A DNA stretch of 64,000 bases from Herbiconiux aconitum (GTDB lineage Bacteria; Actinomycetota; Actinomycetes; Actinomycetales; Microbacteriaceae), in contig NZ_JANLCM010000003.1 of assembly GCF_024979235.1 (NCBI RefSeq), forward strand, positions 1 to 64,000, read 5' to 3'. A program made the position numbers and the translations under genes. Below are positions 55,803 through 64,000 of this stretch, one piece after another. A model generated the notes under the pieces. That model was given only the letters and a program-made list of their open reading frames with translations. It was not told the DNA's origin and did not search any database. Every line of letters begins with the position of its first letter. Position 1 is the stretch's first letter.

Positions 55803-56136
55803 CCGCTTCTGCGGCGCGAGGCGACATGTTCGCGTGAGGTCGCTTCGCGGCCTCGCGCTCACCCTGGGTCGTCGAGCGCGGCCCGCGGCCTGCGCTCTCG
55901 TTCCCCAAACACTTGGGACGCTCAACGAAACGACGGAGGGGGCGCGGAACTGCGGGCTGACGCTCCGTCGTTTCCGTTCTGGGGCGCGAAACTCCGTCGT
56001 TTCGCACGCGAGCGCCCGGCAGGGCACGCAACAGGCCCTTATCGACGACCCAGGGTGAGCGCGTGGCCGGAGGGCACGACCGCAGGCCGGGCCCTCCGAC
56101 CGCACGCGAACATGTCGCCCGGCGCCGCAGAAGCGG
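55803..56136. repeat. Composite palindromic repeat element, 334 bp
   Basis: Three blocks appear in order and then mirrored. CCGCTTCTGCGG (55803-55814) pairs with 56125-56136. GCGACATGTTCGCG (55821-55834) pairs with 56105-56118. The 20-mer 55855-55874 (GCGCTCACCCTGGGTCGTCG) pairs exactly with 56043-56062. The centre holds CGAAACGACGGA (55926-55937) and two direct TCCGTCGTTTC (55964-55974, 55993-56003). It fills the gene-free interval 55723-56252 between rnj and ftsK apart from the terminator. No ORF looks real. Confidence 0.85.
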
Positions 56137-56240
56137 CGGCGCCGGCAGTGAGCGCCCGACAGGCCGAAGGCCTGCCGCGCGCGGGAAGTGGCGAGGCGGT
56201 ACCCCCGGCGCGGCATCACCGCCACGTCGGGGGTCGCAGG

Positions 56241-56246
56241 TAGCGT
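56241..56246 (+). promoter_or_regulatory. -10 element for leaderless ftsK
   Basis: TAGCGT lies 6 nt before the ftsK ATG; the gap GAAAGC is too short for normal Shine-Dalgarno use. Confidence 0.5.
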
Positions 56247-56252
56247 GAAAGC

Positions 56253-59105
56253 ATGGCCACGAGTAGCAAGTCCACGCCCCGATCCCGGGCGACTCCGGCG
56301 CGCGGGTCGGCGGCGAAGGGGCGCACCACGCCTTCTCGCACCGCCACCCAGAAGACCGTGAAGTATCCCGCTGTCACCGAGCACGAAGGGCCCGGTGTCT
56401 TCACCCGCGCCTGGATGGCGCTGGCTCATGTGGTCGGTGGCGCGGCGCGCGCCTTCGGTCCGGAGAAGCTGGCCAAGGAGGAGCGCCGCGACGGCTTCCC
56501 GTTCCTCATCTTCCTGCTCGCGGTCGCCGGGGCCCTCGTCGAATGGTTCCTCGCATCCAACGCCGTGGCCGGGGCGATCAGCGCCTGGACCTTCGGTGGA
56601 TTGTTCGGTCGCGTCTCCTACGCCATGCCCGTCATCCTGCTGCTGCTGGCACTGTGGCTGTTCCGGCATCCGAGTTCCGTCAACGACAACGGGCGCATCG
56701 GCATCGGCCTCGCCGTGTTCCTCGTGTCGGTGTCGGGGTTGTGCCACATCTTCGGAGGCACGCCCGACCCCGCAGCGGGCATCGATCACCTCGCCCTTGC
56801 GGGTGGCGTGCTCGGCTGGATCGTCGCGGCTCCGCTGGTCGCCCTCATCACCCCGGTCGGAGCCACGATCGTCATGGTCGTCTTCGCCGCGCTGTCGTTG
56901 TTCATCATCACGAAGACCCCGCCGAACAAGATCGGCAGGAGGGTGCGCGAGCTCTACGCCTACCTGTTCGGAGCGCCTGCCCCTGAGCCCGAGGAGGCGA
57001 GGCCGAGCAAGACCTCGAAGACCTCGGCCATCTCGACCGACGCCGACGACATGCTCGACTTCGATGCCACGCGTGACGACAGCGACACCGGCGCCCTGCC
57101 CTGGTGGCGCCGCAACAAGAGCCAGCGCGAGGTCGATCCGGAGTTCGACACTCCGCTCATGGCGCCCCGGGTCGTCGACCGCACCGCGCCACCGGAAGAC
57201 AACGGCGCCTTCGAGCGAGCCGCCGACATCGTCACCACGGAGAGCTTCGGCAACGGCCTGCTTGACGACATGGAGGCGGCCGAGCTCGCCATCAAGCGGG
57301 TCACGGGCGAGATCCTTCCTGGTCGACCCTCGGCCACCGGTCTACTCGACGACGACGGCACCGAGGCCCTGCCCGCCTTTTCCGGCACGCCACTCCCCAC
57401 CACCCCGGTGGATGCGGCGGCTGCGGCCGACGATGCGTTCACCCTCGCCGCGGCGCGGGAACGGGATGCCGCGAACTACCGTCTCCCCTCCGCCGCCAAT
57501 CTCGTCGCCGGCGGCCCCGCGAAGGCGCGCTCGGAGGCCAACGACGAGATCGTGCGCGCGATCACGGATGTGCTGAAGCAGTTCTCGGTCGACGCGGCGG
57601 TCACCGGATTCTCCCGCGGCCCGACCGTCACGCGCTACGAGATCGAGCTCGGCCAGGGCGTCAAGGTGGAGCGGGTCACGGCGCTCAGCAAGAACCTCGC
57701 GTATGCGGTCGCCTCGAACGAGGTGCGCATCCTCTCGCCGATCCCGGGGCGGAGCGCCATCGGCATCGAGATTCCGAACACCGACCGTGAGACGGTCGTG
57801 CTCGGCGACGTGCTGCGCTCCTCGAAGGCCATGAACGACACGCATCCGATGACCATCGGCGTCGGCAAAGACGTCGAGGGCAAGTTCGTGCTGGCGAACC
57901 TCGCGAAGATGCCCCACCTCTTGGTGGCCGGCTCGACCGGTTCGGGAAAGTCCAGCTTCGTGAACTCCATGGTCACGTCGATCCTGATGCGCGCGAAGCC
58001 GAGCGAGGTTCGCATGGTGCTGATCGACCCGAAGCGGGTCGAGCTCACCGCCTATCAGGGCGTGCCCCACCTGATCACCCCCATCATCACGAACCCGAAG
58101 AAGGCCGCTGAGGCGCTCTCCTGGGTCGTGAAGGAGATGGACATGCGGTACGACGACCTGGAGAGCTTCGGCTTCCGCCACATCGACGACTTCAACCGAG
58201 CCGTCGTCAACAACGAGATCCAGCTCCCGCCGGCGTCGCAGCGCATCCTGAAGCCCTATCCCTACCTGCTGGTGGTGGTCGACGAGCTCGCCGATTTGAT
58301 GATGGTCGCCCCGCGTGACGTCGAAGACTCGATCGTGCGGATCACCCAGCTCGCGCGCGCATCCGGAATCCACCTCGTGCTCGCCACGCAGCGGCCGAGC
58401 GTCGACGTGGTGACCGGCCTGATCAAGGCCAACGTGCCGTCACGTCTCGCCTTCGCCGTGACGAGCGTCACCGACTCCCGCGTCATCCTCGACCAGCCGG
58501 GCGCCGACAAGCTGATCGGCCAGGGCGACGCGCTGTTCCTGCCGATGGGGTCGTCGAAGTCGATCCGCGTGCAGGGTGCCTGGGTGAGCGAGGCCGAGAT
58601 CGCCAAGGTGGTCGAGCACGTCACCCGCCAGGCCCGGCCCGAGTACCGCGACGACGTGGCGGTGTCGGCGGCCGAGAAGAAGAACATCGACGCCGACATC
58701 GGCGACGACCTCGAGGTGCTGCTGCAGGCGGCCGAGCTCGTGGTGAACACGCAGTTCGGTTCGACCTCGATGCTGCAGCGCAAGCTCAAGGTGGGGTTCG
58801 CGAAGGCCGGCCGCCTGATGGATCTCCTCGAGTCGCGCGAGATCGTCGGCCCCTCCGAGGGCTCGAAGGCCCGCGACGTGCTGGTGACCGCGGAGCAGCT
58901 GCCCGAAGTGCTCGCGATGCTGCGCGGCGAGACGACCGCCGCGGCCTCCACGGCTGCGGCACCTGCTGCGCCCTCGGGGCCGTCGACGTCGGGCGCCGGC
59001 GTCTCACCGGGTCACGCGCCGTATCCTTCGGCCTCCCTCGACCAGTACCCTGAGGTGGAGGGCGACTCAGACGAGGATGCCTGGGGGTTGACCGGCAGGG
59101 AGTGA
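56253..59105 (+). CDS. ftsK: DNA translocase FtsK/SpoIIIE
   Basis: A 950-aa translocase that moves chromosome DNA through the closing septum. Basic Ser/Thr-rich N-terminus, four membrane helices (about 82-220), an acidic linker, then the alpha/beta motor with Walker [10 protein letters not shown] and Walker [14 protein letters not shown], plus [23 protein letters not shown]-terminal winged-helix gamma domain ([20 protein letters not shown]) reads polarity sequences. pgsA starts within its stop region. Confidence 0.95.
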   Translation: MATSSKSTPRSRATPARGSAAKGRTTPSRTATQKTVKYPAVTEHEGPGVFTRAWMALAHVVGGAARAFGPEKLAKEERRDGFPFLIFLLAVAGALVEWFLASNAVAGAISAWTFGGLFGRVSYAMPVILLLLALWLFRHPSSVNDNGRIGIGLAVFLVSVSGLCHIFGGTPDPAAGIDHLALAGGVLGWIVAAPLVALITPVGATIVMVVFAALSLFIITKTPPNKIGRRVRELYAYLFGAPAPEPEEARPSKTSKTSAISTDADDMLDFDATRDDSDTGALPWWRRNKSQREVDPEFDTPLMAPRVVDRTAPPEDNGAFERAADIVTTESFGNGLLDDMEAAELAIKRVTGEILPGRPSATGLLDDDGTEALPAFSGTPLPTTPVDAAAAADDAFTLAAARERDAANYRLPSAANLVAGGPAKARSEANDEIVRAITDVLKQFSVDAAVTGFSRGPTVTRYEIELGQGVKVERVTALSKNLAYAVASNEVRILSPIPGRSAIGIEIPNTDRETVVLGDVLRSSKAMNDTHPMTIGVGKDVEGKFVLANLAKMPHLLVAGSTGSGKSSFVNSMVTSILMRAKPSEVRMVLIDPKRVELTAYQGVPHLITPIITNPKKAAEALSWVVKEMDMRYDDLESFGFRHIDDFNRAVVNNEIQLPPASQRILKPYPYLLVVVDELADLMMVAPRDVEDSIVRITQLARASGIHLVLATQRPSVDVVTGLIKANVPSRLAFAVTSVTDSRVILDQPGADKLIGQGDALFLPMGSSKSIRVQGAWVSEAEIAKVVEHVTRQARPEYRDDVAVSAAEKKNIDADIGDDLEVLLQAAELVVNTQFGSTSMLQRKLKVGFAKAGRLMDLLESREIVGPSEGSKARDVLVTAEQLPEVLAMLRGETTAAASTAAAPAAPSGPSTSGAGVSPGHAPYPSASLDQYPEVEGDSDEDAWGLTGRE

Positions 59106-59110
59106 TCGCG

Positions 59111-59755
59111 GTGGCGAACGACGGGGCTGAAGCGGCGCTGCCCAAGCCGAGCAACTGGAACCTGCCGAACGCGATCACGGTCATCCGTATCCTGCTCGCA
59201 CCGGTCTTCTTCATCATGCTGCTCGTCGACGACGGGCAAGACGGTTGGCTCCGCTGGGCGGCCGCCGTGCTGTTCATCCTGGCCATCGCCACCGACGGCA
59301 TCGACGGCCACATCGCCCGCAGCCGCAACCTCGTCACCGATCTCGGCAAGCTGCTCGATCCGATCGCCGACAAGATCCTCACCGGCGCGGCCCTGGTCGG
59401 TCTCTCCATTCTCGCCGAGCTGCCCTGGTGGGTCACCATCGTCATCCTCGTGCGCGAGGTGGGCATCACGGTCTGGCGCTTCGTGCAGCTGTCGGATCGG
59501 GTCATCCCGGCCTCCCGAGGTGGCAAGCTCAAGACCCTGGTGCAGTCGATCGCGATCTCGCTCGCGTTGCTGCCCTTCCCGAGCCTCCTCGGAGACTGGG
59601 TGAACTGGGTCAACGGCGTGTTCATGGCTCTCGCGCTCATCCTCACCGTGGTCACCGGCATCGACTACCTCGTGCAGGCCTGGCGGCTGAACCGCACGCC
59701 GCCGCCCACGTCGCCGTCCTCGCCGTCCGCGTCTCCGCCTTCGCCGCAGCGATGA
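59111..59755 (+). CDS. pgsA: CDP-diacylglycerol-glycerol-3-phosphate 3-phosphatidyltransferase
   Basis: A 214-aa CDP-alcohol phosphotransferase making phosphatidylglycerophosphate. The signature DG-x2-AR-x8-G-x3-D-x3-D is complete from DGHIAR to DPIAD. Five or so helices. I chose the GTG at 59111, 8 nt after AGGGAG; a GTG overlapping the ftsK stop at 59102 is the alternative. Its stop overlaps cinA (ATGA). Position in ftsK-pgsA-cinA is typical for actinobacteria. Confidence 0.92.
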   Translation: MANDGAEAALPKPSNWNLPNAITVIRILLAPVFFIMLLVDDGQDGWLRWAAAVLFILAIATDGIDGHIARSRNLVTDLGKLLDPIADKILTGAALVGLSILAELPWWVTIVILVREVGITVWRFVQLSDRVIPASRGGKLKTLVQSIAISLALLPFPSLLGDWVNWVNGVFMALALILTVVTGIDYLVQAWRLNRTPPPTSPSSPSASPPSPQR

Positions 59756-60243
59756 GTGTCGAGCCGGATGCGCGCGCCGAGCGGATCGTCGCCACCCTGA
59801 CGGCGCGTCACGTCACCCTCGCCGTGGCCGAGTCGCTGACCGGCGGTCTGCTGACGGCCGCCTTCGTGGCGGTGCCCGGCGCATCCGTCGTGCTGCGCGG
59901 GGGAGTGGTGGCCTACGACACGGCCATCAAGCACAGCGTTCTCGGCGTCGACGCCGAGGTCTTGGCGGCGCACGGGCCCGTGCACCCGGATGTCGCGCGG
60001 CAGATGGCGGTCGGCGTGCGCACCGCGCTCGCACTCGACGGGGTCGAACCCGAGATCGGCATCTCGACCACGGGGGTCGCCGGCCCGGATGCGCAGGACG
60101 GGCATCCGCCGGGCACCGCGTTCGTCGGCGTGGCCGTCGGAGGATCGGTTCGGAGCTACGCTCTCGAACTCGACGGCGACCGCAACACCGTCCGGGCCGC
60201 GGTGGTGAGCGCGGCGTTGCGTTTCCTGGAAGAATCCTTGTGA
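59752..60243 (+). CDS. CinA C-terminal family protein (nicotinamide-nucleotide amidase type)
   Basis: A 163-aa protein consisting only of the CinA C-terminal (PncC) domain: AVAESLTGGLLTAAFVAVPGAS, GGVVAYDTAIKHSVLGV and STTGVAGPDAQDG. PncC deamidates NMN to NaMN in pyridine nucleotide recycling. The N-terminal MoaB-like half of full CinA is absent. Start overlaps the pgsA stop. Confidence 0.9.
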   Translation: MSVEPDARAERIVATLTARHVTLAVAESLTGGLLTAAFVAVPGASVVLRGGVVAYDTAIKHSVLGVDAEVLAAHGPVHPDVARQMAVGVRTALALDGVEPEIGISTTGVAGPDAQDGHPPGTAFVGVAVGGSVRSYALELDGDRNTVRAAVVSAALRFLEESL

Positions 60244-60408
60244 AGCACCAGCGCGGGAATGTGACGCGTTTCGATCTCGTTACATCTGATGTCATTCACA
60301 AGATATGTCCAGTCCCAGTCGTTTAGAGTTTCTGCTACGAACCACTGCCGTGAGGCGGGTTCGAGTGCCACTTGAAATTGACCGTGACGGGAACGCAAGG
60401 AGGGTCCA

Positions 60409-60717
60409 GTGATTCTAGTTCGTCAGGAAATCGGCGACGTGCTTCGGGACTTCCGCCTGCAGAAGGGCCGCACCCTTCGTCAAGTGGCAAGTAAGGCGAG
60501 CGTTGCGCTCGGCTACCTGAGCGAGGTCGAGCGAGGCCAGAAAGAGGCCTCGAGCGAGATTCTCGCATCGGTCGCCGAGGCACTCGACACCCCGATCTCC
60601 GTCATCATGCGCGAGGTGGGCGATCGTCTAGCGGTCGTCGAGGGCATCGATCCCATCCCCGACACCATCCCCGATGAGTTCGTCGCCGACTTCGACGCCG
60701 ACCTCGTGGTTCGTTGA
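60409..60717 (+). CDS. ClgR-like XRE-family transcriptional regulator
   Basis: A 102-aa HTH protein (LRDFRLQKGRTLRQVASKASVALGYLSEVERGQKEASSEIL). Position after pgsA-cinA and sequence match ClgR, the activator of clp protease and other stress genes in actinobacteria. The GTG has AAGGAGGG 4-7 nt upstream. The C-terminus is acidic and ends VVR, not the AA degron reported for some ClgR proteins. The 165-bp upstream gap indicates its own promoter; TAGAGT at about 60326 is a candidate -10. Confidence 0.85.
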   Translation: MILVRQEIGDVLRDFRLQKGRTLRQVASKASVALGYLSEVERGQKEASSEILASVAEALDTPISVIMREVGDRLAVVEGIDPIPDTIPDEFVADFDADLVVR

Positions 60718-60730
60718 TTCGACCCGCTGA

Positions 60731-60958
60731 GTGAGACTGAGCGAGTTCCGGCAGGCGGTCGTCGACGAGTTCGGTGAGTCCTACGGGCAGGTCGTCACGA
60801 GCGACCTGGTGCTCGTGGATCTCGGTGATCGAAGCCCTGAGCAGGCGTTGAAAGCAGGAATCTCCCCGCGAGAGGTGTGGCTCGCAGTGTGTCGAGCGGC
60901 GGATGTACCGGCCTCGCGCTGGCACGGGGCAGGATTGCCCGCACAACCCAGAAGCTGA
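60731..60958 (+). CDS. DUF3046 family protein
   Basis: A 75-aa protein: MRLSEFRQAVVDEFGESYGQ, then DLGDRSPEQALKAGISPREVWLAVC, the typical DUF3046 sequence found directly before recA in actinobacteria. GTG start 13 bp after the ClgR-like gene. Function unknown. It ends just before a strong terminator, so it closes the ftsK-pgsA-cinA-clgR cluster. Confidence 0.88.
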   Translation: MRLSEFRQAVVDEFGESYGQVVTSDLVLVDLGDRSPEQALKAGISPREVWLAVCRAADVPASRWHGAGLPAQPRS

Positions 60959-60962
60959 AATG

Positions 60963-60993
60963 AAGGCCCCGGATGCGTCCGGGGCCTTTTTTC
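60963..60993 (+). terminator. Rho-independent terminator after DUF3046
   Basis: AAGGCCCCGGA (60963-60973), loop TGCG, TCCGGGGCCTT (60978-60988), then a T-run. Confidence 0.9.
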
Positions 60994-61040
60994 GCGCCCT
61001 TCGGCATTCGAAGATGGGCCGGGACACGCCGCGCATTTCT

Positions 61041-61068
61041 CGAAGATATGTTCGGAAGCGGGTAGTGT
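61041..61068 (+). promoter_or_regulatory. recA promoter with LexA (SOS) box
   Basis: CGAAGATATGTTCG (61041-61054) differs by one base from the actinobacterial SOS box CGAACATATGTTCG. TAGTGT (61063-61068) is a plausible -10, so LexA would cover the -35 area. The leader to recA is about 200 nt and shows no ORF or clear structure. Confidence 0.7.
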
Positions 61069-61275
61069 TCTGCACATCGGGAGACTCCGAGAAGTTCTCC
61101 ACAGATCGGATGCCGGTCGACTCAATGTCGGACGGTATCCGTACCGTGGTCCTCGTTCGACGAACTCCCCGTAACGCCTTGTCGTTGCCATCCGGAAACC
61201 TTCGGACGCACACGACAGCCTGTGGGCACACCGACGCAGCCGAAGAGGCCGCACACCGATTAGAAGGAGACCGAA

Positions 61276-62370
<1,095 letters not shown>

Positions 62371-62376
62371 CGCACG

Positions 62377-63009
62377 ATGAACGACGTCATCAGCCTGGAC
62401 TCCGTTCGTCGGGGGCGCGGCAAGCACCCGGCGGGCGGGGCCGGCTGGGGCGCCGCATCCGTTGTTCGCTCCGAGCCGGAGGCCGATGAGATCGAGTCCG
62501 AGCCTGAACTCTCCGATGAGGAGCGTCTGGCTCGGGTGAGCGACACCGTGGTGCGCGCACTGGGCAGACGGCAGCTCTCCGTGCTCGAGACGCAGGAGCT
62601 GCTGGTGGCCCAGGGTGCCACGGCCGACGAGGCCGAAGTGCTCGTGGCGCGCTACGAAGAGCTCGGCTACCTCGACGACTCGGCCCTTGCCGAGACGCTC
62701 GTGGAGCGACTGAGCGAGCGCAACCACAAGAGTCGCGGGGTCATCGCCCGCGAGCTCTCGGCCCGCAAGATACCCGGTCCGTTGGTCGCCGCAGCCCTCG
62801 AGCAGCTCGACGAGGGGCACGAGTTCGACCTCGCGCTGGAGGCCGCGCTGAAGCGGATCGGTCAGCTTTCGAGCTACGACGACACCACGGCCGAGCGCCG
62901 CCTCGTGGGGTTTCTCACGAGGCGCGGGTTCGCATCCGGAGTCGTGCGCGAAGTCACCCGCCGAGCGATGGCCACGCGCAAATCGGTGGGCGGTCCGCGC
63001 TTCCGCTGA
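62377..63009 (+). CDS. recX: RecA regulator RecX
   Basis: A 210-aa protein made of helical RecX repeats (VVRALGRRQLSVLETQELL, YEELGYLDDSALAETLVERL, RRLVGFLTRRGFASGVV) after an acidic 55-residue N-terminus. It modulates RecA filaments. Co-transcribed with recA. Confidence 0.92.
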   Translation: MNDVISLDSVRRGRGKHPAGGAGWGAASVVRSEPEADEIESEPELSDEERLARVSDTVVRALGRRQLSVLETQELLVAQGATADEAEVLVARYEELGYLDDSALAETLVERLSERNHKSRGVIARELSARKIPGPLVAAALEQLDEGHEFDLALEAALKRIGQLSSYDDTTAERRLVGFLTRRGFASGVVREVTRRAMATRKSVGGPRFR

Positions 63010-63085
63010 TGCGGCGCTGGTTCGCCGTGCCGGTGTGGTGGGGCTGGCGCAGCTCACGGGCAGGGTTTCGTAGACTGGTCGCACC

Positions 63086-64000
63086 ATGAGCACCGTCAGC
63101 GAAGCCCCCACCGTCATTGCGATGTCGGATGCGTCTCACGACGCGTCGGGGCGTGCACGCACCTACGAGGTGCGCACCTTCGGGTGCCAGATGAACGTGC
63201 ACGACTCCGAGCGACTGAGCGGATCACTCGAGGCGGCCGGTTACGTGCGCGCCGAGGGCGTCGAAGCCGACGTCGTGGTCATCAACACCTGCGCCGTGCG
63301 CGAGAACGCCGACAACAAGCTCTACGGCAACCTTGGCCACCTCGCCTCCGTCAAGCGGCGGCACGAGGGCATGCAGATCGCCGTGGGCGGGTGTCTGGCG
63401 CAGAAGGACAAGAACGTCATCCTCGACAAGGCGCCCTGGGTCGACGTCGTGTTCGGCACGCACAACATGGGGGCCCTGCCGAGCCTGCTCGAGCGTGCGC
63501 GTCACAATGATGCCGCGCAGATCGAGATCCTGGAGTCGCTCGAGACCTTCCCGTCGACGCTGCCGACCAAGCGCGACTCGACCTACAGCGGCTGGGTCTC
63601 GATCTCGGTCGGCTGCAACAACACCTGCACCTTCTGCATCGTGCCCTCGCTCCGCGGCAAAGAGAAAGACCGCCGGCCGGGCGAGGTGCTGGCAGAGATC
63701 CAGTCCCTGGTCGACGACGGGGCGATCGAGGTCACCCTGCTCGGCCAGAACGTCAACTCCTACGGCGTCGAGTTCGGCGACCGCTTCGCCTTCGGCAAGC
63801 TACTGCGCGCGGCCGGTCAGATCGAAGGCCTCGAGCGCATCCGCTTCACCAGTCCGCACCCTGCGGCATTCACCGACGACGTCATCGACGCCATGGCGGA
63901 GACCCCGTCGGTCATGCCGCAGCTGCACATGCCCCTGCAGTCGGGTTCGGATCGCATCCTGCGAGCGATGCGCCGTTCCTACCGCTCGGCGAAGTTCCTC
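63086..64000 (+). CDS. miaB: tRNA-2-methylthio-N6-dimethylallyladenosine synthase, 5' part
   Basis: A radical-SAM methylthiotransferase, 305 codons to the window end with no stop. UPF0004 domain: [33 protein letters not shown] and GGCLAQ supply three cluster Cys. The radical-SAM motif CNNTCTFC follows, then [12 protein letters not shown]. The C-terminal TRAM domain is outside the window. ATG at 63086; TAGACT 9 nt upstream (63071-63076) is a possible -10. Confidence 0.95.
   Translation, partial: MSTVSEAPTVIAMSDASHDASGRARTYEVRTFGCQMNVHDSERLSGSLEAAGYVRAEGVEADVVVINTCAVRENADNKLYGNLGHLASVKRRHEGMQIAVGGCLAQKDKNVILDKAPWVDVVFGTHNMGALPSLLERARHNDAAQIEILESLETFPSTLPTKRDSTYSGWVSISVGCNNTCTFCIVPSLRGKEKDRRPGEVLAEIQSLVDDGAIEVTLLGQNVNSYGVEFGDRFAFGKLLRAAGQIEGLERIRFTSPHPAAFTDDVIDAMAETPSVMPQLHMPLQSGSDRILRAMRRSYRSAKFL

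Noticed and set aside
60350..60372. GGGTTCGAGTGCC before the ClgR-like gene as a tRNA end
   Set aside because: No matching acceptor stem or cloverleaf; the region is a promoter leader with a clear Shine-Dalgarno.

Overview
The window is a contiguous stretch of a high-GC actinobacterial chromosome, most likely from the family Microbacteriaceae. I infer this from the GC-rich third positions, frequent GTG starts, the cydABDC order, the block lepA-hemW-hrcA-dnaJ-rsmE-HIT-phoH-ybeY-corC-era, the block ftsK-pgsA-cinA-clgR-DUF3046-recA-recX-miaB, and many apparently leaderless promoters (TAnnnT about 6 nt before the start codon). The genus cannot be fixed from the sequence alone.

Region 1 (1-12 kb) is accessory and mostly on the minus strand. 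It holds a small membrane protein, an LCP-family wall ligase, a response regulator / tandem histidine kinase / AraC operon, a sortase-anchored cohesin protein next to a secreted amidase carrying a dockerin-like calcium-binding pair, a Met/Cys-rich copper-storage-like protein, and a PadR-DUF1048-ABC exporter operon. Region 2 (12-27 kb) holds an osmoprotectant ABC importer, a DedA protein, the cydABDC cytochrome bd operon with a palindrome inside its promoter, an epoxide-hydrolase-like enzyme, a large LuxR-type ATPase regulator and pabC.

Region 3 (27.6-45 kb) is mainly housekeeping: pabB, leuS, comEA-comEC, holA, rpsT, an aminotransferase-acetyltransferase fusion, a PanE-like reductase, an epimerase, lepA, a DUF1990 protein and hemW. 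Region 4 (45-64 kb) is core: hrcA behind a CIRCE operator, dnaJ, rsmE, a HIT protein, phoH, ybeY, a CorC-type protein, era, dapA, rnj, ftsK, pgsA, cinA, a ClgR-like regulator, DUF3046, recA behind a LexA-like box, recX and the 5' part of miaB, which is cut by the window end.

The most interesting items are three. First, the paired cohesin / dockerin-amidase genes suggest a minimal non-cellulosomal surface display system. Second, a modular family of palindromic repeats sits in gene-free intervals at about 15.4, 36.2, 39.5-40.1 and 55.8-56.1 kb, with a related piece inside cydD. Third, the word GGATGC/GCATCC is strikingly frequent and appears to override normal codon choice.
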